Assembly: GCA_018262135.1 (NCBI GenBank)
Contig: JAGTSD010000026.1
Span: forward strand, 1-11,242
DNA: 11,242 bases
Direction of reading: 5' to 3'
Origin: Pseudomonadota bacterium
GTDB taxonomy: Bacteria; Pseudomonadota; Gammaproteobacteria; Competibacterales; Competibacteraceae
Shown here: positions 6,268 to 11,242 of the stretch, piece after piece
How the letters are laid out: the number at the start of each line of letters is the position of its first letter
Numbering within the stretch: the first letter of the stretch is position 1
The notes under the pieces: generated by a model
Seen by the model: the letters and a program-made list of their open reading frames with translations, nothing else
Told to the model about the DNA's origin: nothing
Database searches by the model: none
Position numbers and translations under genes: made by a program

Positions 6268-6603
6268 CTAGCGGTCCCAGAGTACGTCGCATCGCGCGGC
6301 GGCGGCGGCCGTCAGCAGTTCGATCAAAGGCAGGGCTCGATGCGCCAGGGAAACCGGGGGCTCGGTTTCCTTGTCCTCCTCCTCCTCCTCTTCGTCGTCG
6401 CGGTCTTTTTTTTCCTGCTCCGGGACCGCCGCTGGTTGTGCTGCGATGGCCTTTTTCAGGCGATCCAGGGCCTCGGGTATGTCTTCGGCCAGCAGGGCGC
6501 CCGGCACGGTGCCGCTGTGGCCCATCAGTTTGAGCAATTGGACTGCGATGTCGCCGAACATCATGATGTCGGCATAGGCCGGGGTGCGAAAGGTAACGAG
6601 CAT
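6268..6603 (-). CDS. DUF1840 family protein
   Basis: The protein has 111 residues, starting at ATG 6603-6601 with a good GGAGG (6609-6613) five bases before it. That decides the start over the in-frame ATG at 6774, whose extra 57 residues look non-coding. The N-terminal part MLVTFRTPAYADIMMFGDIA with LLKLMGHSG and PGALLAEDIPEALDRLKKA is the DUF1840 pattern. A low-complexity acidic linker (DRDDEEEEEEDKETE) separates it from the conserved C-terminal helix, HRALPLIELLTAAAA, ending CDVLWDR. The family is small and cytosolic and its function is unknown. The C-terminus ends where the family normally ends, on TAG (6270-6268). Readthrough would add 23 codons that run antisense into the yjdF end. This shows TAG acting as a true stop in this genome. 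Confidence 0.82.
   Translation of the reverse strand: MLVTFRTPAYADIMMFGDIAVQLLKLMGHSGTVPGALLAEDIPEALDRLKKAIAAQPAAVPEQEKKDRDDEEEEEEDKETEPPVSLAHRALPLIELLTAAAAARCDVLWDR
6374..6400. repeat. Triplet-repeat tract encoding the acidic linker of the DUF1840 protein
   Basis: On the + strand TCC repeats run from 6374 to 6390 and pass into TTCGTCGTCG. On the coding minus strand these are GAG/GAA and GAC/GAT codons for the poly-Glu/Asp linker. Such tracts change length by slippage in units of three without breaking the frame, so linker length probably varies between strains. Confidence 0.6.
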
Positions 6604-6828
6604 TGCGACCTCCTCGGGGGCGTAGGTTTCATTTGAGGGGCAACCCAGGCCTTTACCCAGAGCTGCCACCGTGATTCCGGTTGGTTTGGGATGAAAAAAG
6701 GGGGGCAGGCCCTTTTCCCTTCTGATGGTATCAAACTGGGAAGCGGTAAAGAGGAATGCCACGGCCGGCATCACCGGGGCAGCGGCGACAAGCTTGCCGT
6801 CAAGCTGCCGGCAAACCCTTTGGTCGTC
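6604..6828 (-). other. Spacer between the c-di-GMP gene and DUF1840
   Basis: This is 225 bases without a convincing gene. The minus frame is open here as an N-terminal extension of DUF1840, but it lacks family similarity. It holds a candidate terminator (6694-6716) and a 6-bp inverted repeat, TTGCCG (6795-6800 region) facing CGGCAA. I see no strong promoter for DUF1840, although one is expected between the terminator and 6609. Confidence 0.45.
6694..6716 (-). terminator. Candidate intrinsic terminator of the c-di-GMP gene
   Basis: Read on the minus strand, AAAAGGG (6716-6710), a 7-base loop CCTGCCC, and CCCTTTT (6702-6696) form a stem, and the T run extends to six (to 6694). It lies 112 bases past the TGA at 6829. 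The stem is short and half AT, so strength is uncertain. Confidence 0.4.
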
Positions 6829-9800
6829 TCAGGCATTCGACCGGTCCAGCCAGGCGGCGGCGAAATCCTCCGCCGGCAGGGGCTGGTCGAACAGATAGCC
6901 CTGAGCCAGGTCGCAGCCCTGCTCCAGCAGAACGCGGCGCTGCTCCTCGGTCTCCACCCCCTCGGCCACCACCGCCAGTTCCAGATGATGGCCGAGAGCG
7001 ACGATGGTAGCGGAGAGGATGCGATCGTCGGGGTCGGTCACCAGGTCGCGCACGAAGCTCTGGTCGATCTTCAGGGCGGTTAGCGGCAGGCGCTTGAGGT
7101 AGCTCAGGCTGGAGTAGCCGGTGCCAAAATCGTCCAGGGCCAGGCTCACCCCGAGCCGTTTCAGTTGGTTCAGCGTCCCGGCCGTGTCCGCGCTGGCTTC
7201 GAGCAGGGCCGATTCGGTCAGTTCCAGTTCCAGGGCCTGGGCCGGCAGGCCGTAGCTCTCGAGTACCCCGCCGATCCGGTCGGCCAAACCCGGCAGGCGG
7301 AAATGACGGGCGGCCAGGTTGATCGCCACCGTCAGCGGCGGCCGCCCGGCCCGGCGCCAGGCGGCCAGTTGCCGGCAGATTTCTACCAGCATCCAGTCGC
7401 CGAGGGCGACGATCAGGTCGCTGGCCTCCGCCATCGGCACGAACTGCCCCGGCGAGATCAGCCCGCGCTCCGGATGCTGCCAGCGTACCAGAGCCTCGGC
7501 CCCGACCAGGGCGCCGTCGGCCAGCCGCACCTTGGGCTGGTAATAGGCGCGCAGTTGCCCGGCCATGAGGGCTTGGCGCAGCTCCGCTTCCAGCACCATC
7601 CGCGCCAGGGTGGCGGCGTTCATCGCCCGGTCGTAAAACACCCGGGTATTGCGACCGTCCTGCTTGGCCCGGTACAGGGCGGTGTCGGCGTTCTTCAGCA
7701 GGTCGGCAAAGTCGGCGCCGTCATGGGGATAGAGGGCGATGCCGATCGAGACGGTCGCGTTCAGGTGGTGGCCGGCGATCTCGAACGGCTGGCGGAAGGC
7801 GGCCAGCACCTTTTCCGCCACCCGCAGTGCGCCCTCCTGCCCGGCTTCCGGCAACAGCAGCACGAACTCGTCGCCGCCCAGCCGGCACACCGTATCCTCC
7901 GCCCGGACCAGCTCCTGAAGTCGGTCCGCTACCTGCACCAGCAGAGCATCGCCCGCAGCGTGACCCAGCGAATCGTTGACCTCCTTGAACCGGTCCAGGT
8001 CGAGAAACAGCACCGCCAGGGCCGTACCGCGCCGCGCCGCCAGCGCCATCGCCAGTTCTGCCCGCTGGGCGAGCAACCCCCGATTGGGCAGATCGGTCAG
8101 GGTGTCGTAGTAGGCCAGGCGCTCGATGCGCCGCTCGGCGGCCTTCAGAGCGGTGATGTCGGTAGCGATGCCGACGTAGTGGGTGATCCGGCCCTCCGCA
8201 TCGCGCACCGCGCCCAGGCTGGCCAGCGCGGCGCGGCGTTCGCCACCCCTCCGCCGGACCCAGAATTCGCCCTGCCATACGCCTTCGCGCCAGGCGGTCT
8301 CCCACAGATCTTGGAAATAGGCTTCCGGCTGGCGGTCGGCCCACAGCAGGCGCGGGCTGCGCCCCTGTACCTCGGCTTCAGCATAGCCGGAGAGCGTGGT
8401 GAAAGCCGGGTTGGTGGCCATAATTCTCCCGTTGGGGTCGGTGACCACGATGGCGTCCCGCGCCGCCTCGAACACCGCCGCCGCCAGCCGCTGGCGTGCT
8501 TCCGCCTGCAGCCGCACGCAGGCGTGGCCGATGGCGGCCGCGGCGGTGCGCAGAATGTTTTCCTCGACCGGGGTCCAGACCCGGTCGGTATAGCAGTCGT
8601 CGAAGCCGATGAATCCCCAGAACCGGTCGTCGAGCGGGATCGGCAGCACCAGAATCGAGCGGATCCCCAGCGGTTCGAGGTGCGCCTGTTCCGCCTCGGG
8701 AAACTCCCGCACCGGGCCCCCGATGGCCTCGCCGGCGGCCAGGGTGGAATACCAGCGGGGAAAGCAGGTGTCGTAGGAGAGATTTTGCGCTTTGGGGTTG
8801 TCGAGCTGCGGGATGGCGGTGTCAACGCACCATTCGTACCGCTGGCTCGCCAGCAGCGCGCCGGTGGCAGGGTCGGTATGGTTCTCGAAGATGTACGCCC
8901 GGTCGGCCACCACCGCCTGGCCCAGCGTCGCCAGCGCCGCGCCGACGGTTTGGTCCAGGTCGCGCCCCGACAACAACAGTGTCATGGCGTCGGCCGTGGC
9001 CCGCAACAGGTGATCGCGCTGGCGCAGATTGGCCTCGGCCTGCTGGCGTTCGGTCACATCCTGCATGATGAACAACACGGTCGGTTCATCCTCGACGGTG
9101 AGGAGGCGGGCGGAATACCGGCCGGCGCGCACGGCGCCGTCCTTGCGCTGGAAGGTAAAATCGCGGTACAGCACTTCGCCGTGCAGGCGCAGGTCGCTCA
9201 CCATCCAGTCCCGGTCAGCCAGGTCGGCCCACAGCCCCAACTCCACCGCGAAGCGGCCGACCGCTTCCACCCGCGAATAGCCGGTGACAACCTCGAAGCC
9301 GGGGTTGACGTCCAGTAGCAGTCCGTCCCGCTCACGCGAGATCAACACCACGTCCGGCGTGGTGAAGAAAATCTTGGCGAATTTCTCCTCGGATCGGCGG
9401 AGCTGGCGCTCAGCGCGCTGGCGGTCGGTGATGTCGGTGAAAGCCACAGCGAGGGTGGCCGGTGCGGTCTGGAACGCCACGACTTCAAAGCTACCAGCGA
9501 TTTGGTGATCCCGGTACTCCACGACCTCGCAATGGTGGATTCCGCCGTCGCGCGCCAGCCGGCGGTAAGCGGCCGGAACCCCAATGGGAACCAGCGCCGG
9601 GAAAACCTCCTCCAGGGGTTTGCTGACGCGGTTCGCATGCGCGAATTTCAGGATCGTGTCCGCCGCGGGATTGGCGCCCTCGAAGATCAGCCGGTCATCC
9701 GCCGCCAGCCGGTAAAAATGGAAGCCGAAGGGTGCGTGGTTCACCACGCGGCGAAACCGCTCCTCGCTCGCTTGCAATTCGGTCGTGCGCGTGACGGCCA

Positions 9801-10920
9801 GGGTTTCCGCCTGCTGCCGCCGGGCGACCAGCGCGAACAGATACAGCGCCAGCAGCAGCGTGATCCCGCCGCCCACCAGTTGGACCGCGAAGTCATCCGG
9901 AGCCAGCAGGCCCCGCCGGCGCAGGTCCCAGCCCAGGCCGGCGGTCAGGGTCAGACCGATCAGGACCGCCACGGTGGCGGTGCTCCAGGCCGCCGCCATG
10001 GCCCCCGTCCCACCCTGCCGAAGCCGGTTCGACCAGACGGCCTGGCCCAACACCAGCAGCAGGGCACCCAAGCCCAGGGCGCCCATCAGGGCGCGGCTGG
10101 TCTGTCGCGCCGTCGCTGAAATCACCTGCCGGACGGGGGTGCGCACCAGGGCCACCGGCTGGCCAGTCAAATCCGGGAGCACGGTGTACACAAACCCGGT
10201 CCCGGCTGATCCCGGCCGCAGTTCGGATTCGCCCGCGCGCAGGGTGGTCAGGGCGTAACGTTCCTCCGGCGCCAGGCGGGGATCGCCGGCGGGCAGCAGG
10301 TCGAAGGCGACCTGGGTCTGTTCGGCCAGCGCCCGCCGCAGCGGTTCGTCCAGAAACCGGCCAAAGGCCAGCAGGCCACGCGCCGGTCCCGACCCCTGTG
10401 TGGTCAGGATGGGACGGACCGCCAGCAGGAGCAGGCCATGCTCGGTCAGCAGCAGGCCGGCGCGCGCCTGTTCCCGTTCCAGCCCGGGCTAGAGCGCGGC
10501 CCAGATCGCCGGTGACTCGCCTGCGAATACTGCCGGAAGTACAGCCCCGCCCAGGCTGGAATCGTAGCCGCCGCCGTACAGCCGCCGTCCCTGCCGGTCG
10601 AAAATGACGCACAGATTGACCTGGGTACTTCTTTCCAGCACGCCCCAGTCGCCGAGATTGGACTGGATAAAGGCCGGATCACGGGTCTCGGCGAAGGCGT
10701 AGGCGTCATCCCATTCGGCCCAGTCGCCCAGTTTCTGGTCCAGTTGCCGCAGTTCGCTCTGGATGGCTGCCTGCGCCCGGGCGCCATCCTCCAGGGCCTG
10801 GGCCTGCTCCAGTTCGACGAAGGCGGGCTGGACAATCGTGTGATTCACGCCCCAGATCATCAGCAGCACGGCGGCAAAACCGACGATGACGATCAGGATG
10901 GCGCGAAGGTTCGCGCTCAT
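6829..10920 (-). pseudogene. CHASE4-PAS-PAS-GAF-PAS-GGDEF-EAL c-di-GMP protein interrupted by an in-frame TAG
   Basis: ATG at 10920-10918 is preceded by AAGGA (10929-10933), and the frame runs 1363 codons to TGA 6831-6829 except for TAG at 10491-10489 (codon 144). Order: membrane helix (7-24); periplasmic CHASE4 sensor (about 40-245, with LGDWAEWDDAYAF and QSNLGDWG) carrying the amber mid-domain; three membrane helices (about 278-295, 309-328, 346-365); PAS (388-503); PAS (511-628); GAF (643-803); PAS (813-928); GGDEF (933-1098); EAL (1111-1353). The cyclase motif RLGGDEF and I-site RAED five residues before it are intact (1006-1019). The phosphodiesterase motifs EALVRW (1142), ELTES, DDFGTGYSS and AEGVET are also intact, so both activities look possible. 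CHASE4 sequence is recognisable on both sides of the stop (then LLLAVRPILTTQGSGPARGL). The first start after it is a GTG at 10191, which would drop the sensor. The gene is either disrupted, read through, or contains a sequence error. Confidence 0.85.
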
Positions 10921-11242
10921 GGCTGGAATCCTTGGAGGTTGCTCGCCGGCTTCATCATGCGGTCCTGGCTTGGAGGGTGTAAATCTGAAACGAATTCCTT
11001 CCCGTCTGCCTTGGGAATTCCACACTCGAACACAATAGAATTCTCCATGCGCCACATCGCATCGGGCAGGGAATTTGAACGGTTGACTAATGAGCCTTTT
11101 GCAAAATTATTTTTCAGCATCTTTAAAATATAATTTTTACCCAGTTTTATACCTAAAAATTAAGTTTAAACCGGGTTTTTTCAATTTTTATGTTGGTAAA
11201 GCTAAAATAGTGAACTTATGGGTCCATTTTGGACATACCTCA
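10921..11242. other. Upstream region of the c-di-GMP gene, AT-rich at its far end
   Basis: There is no convincing gene on either strand. From about 11090 the DNA becomes very AT-rich. It contains ACCCAGTTT (11139-11147) facing AAACCGGGT (11168-11176) with one mismatch, followed by a T6 run on the + strand, and a palindrome GTCCATTTTGGAC near 11221-11233. On the minus strand I found TATAAA and TTGAAA elements but no pair with good spacing, so the c-di-GMP promoter is not placed. The in-frame ATG at 11055 would extend that protein by 45 residues without support. Confidence 0.4.

Noticed and set aside
372..6270. Complete reassignment of TAG to an amino acid
   Set aside because: The DUF1840 gene stops on TAG exactly at its family C-terminus, and readthrough there would add unrelated residues antisense to yjdF. 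Two interrupted genes alone do not establish a changed code.
10189..10191. GTG at 10191 as the true start of the c-di-GMP protein
   Set aside because: It has no ribosome site and would begin in the middle of the CHASE4 sensor, while the ATG at 10920 has AAGGA and a proper first membrane helix.
11139..11181. Intrinsic terminator on the + strand (imperfect 9-bp stem plus T6)
   Set aside because: There is no + strand gene upstream of it that it could end; the loop is 20 bases and the stem has a mismatch.

Overview
The window is GC-rich, with high third-position GC in every gene and two AT-rich islands (about 3420-3670 and 11090-11242). The gene content (a DUF1840 protein, a YjdF/DUF2238 membrane protein, a PAS/GAF/GGDEF/EAL signalling protein and a threonine aldolase tail) suggests a chromosomal segment of a proteobacterium, most likely gammaproteobacterial. 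No sequence here fixes the genus. There are no tRNA or rRNA genes, CRISPR arrays, integrases or complete insertion sequences.

Layout. 1-118 (+) is the tail of a threonine-aldolase-like enzyme. 144-563 (-) is a small Cys/His-containing gene split by an in-frame TAG. 738-2717 (-) is a large APC-superfamily (KimA-like) permease with a cytosolic C-terminal domain. 2968-3138 and 3213-3395 (-) are two small genes; the second encodes a ribbon-helix-helix DNA-binding protein with an inverted repeat over its promoter. 3396-3878 is a regulatory gap with two perfect consensus DnaA boxes in a 12-bp-arm palindrome, an AT-rich stretch, a candidate sigma70 promoter and a pair of 9-bp inverted repeats. 3879-6231 (+) is a probable two-gene operon: a membrane-anchored patatin-like lipase followed by a YjdF homologue. 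6268-6603 (-) is a DUF1840 gene. 6829-10920 (-) is a 1363-codon CHASE4-PAS-PAS-GAF-PAS-GGDEF-EAL c-di-GMP protein, also interrupted by an in-frame TAG. 10921-11242 is non-coding and AT-rich at its far end.

The main surprise is that two unrelated genes each have a single in-frame amber codon in an otherwise intact, well-conserved-looking frame. The DUF1840 gene in the same window ends on TAG at the natural end of its family, so wholesale reassignment of TAG is not the simplest reading. Independent nonsense mutations, sequence errors or programmed amber readthrough are the live options. The genes do not form one obvious pathway. The clearest functional units are the lipase/YjdF operon, the self-regulated RHH locus and the c-di-GMP signalling protein. 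I did not find a convincing new defence or mobile system.
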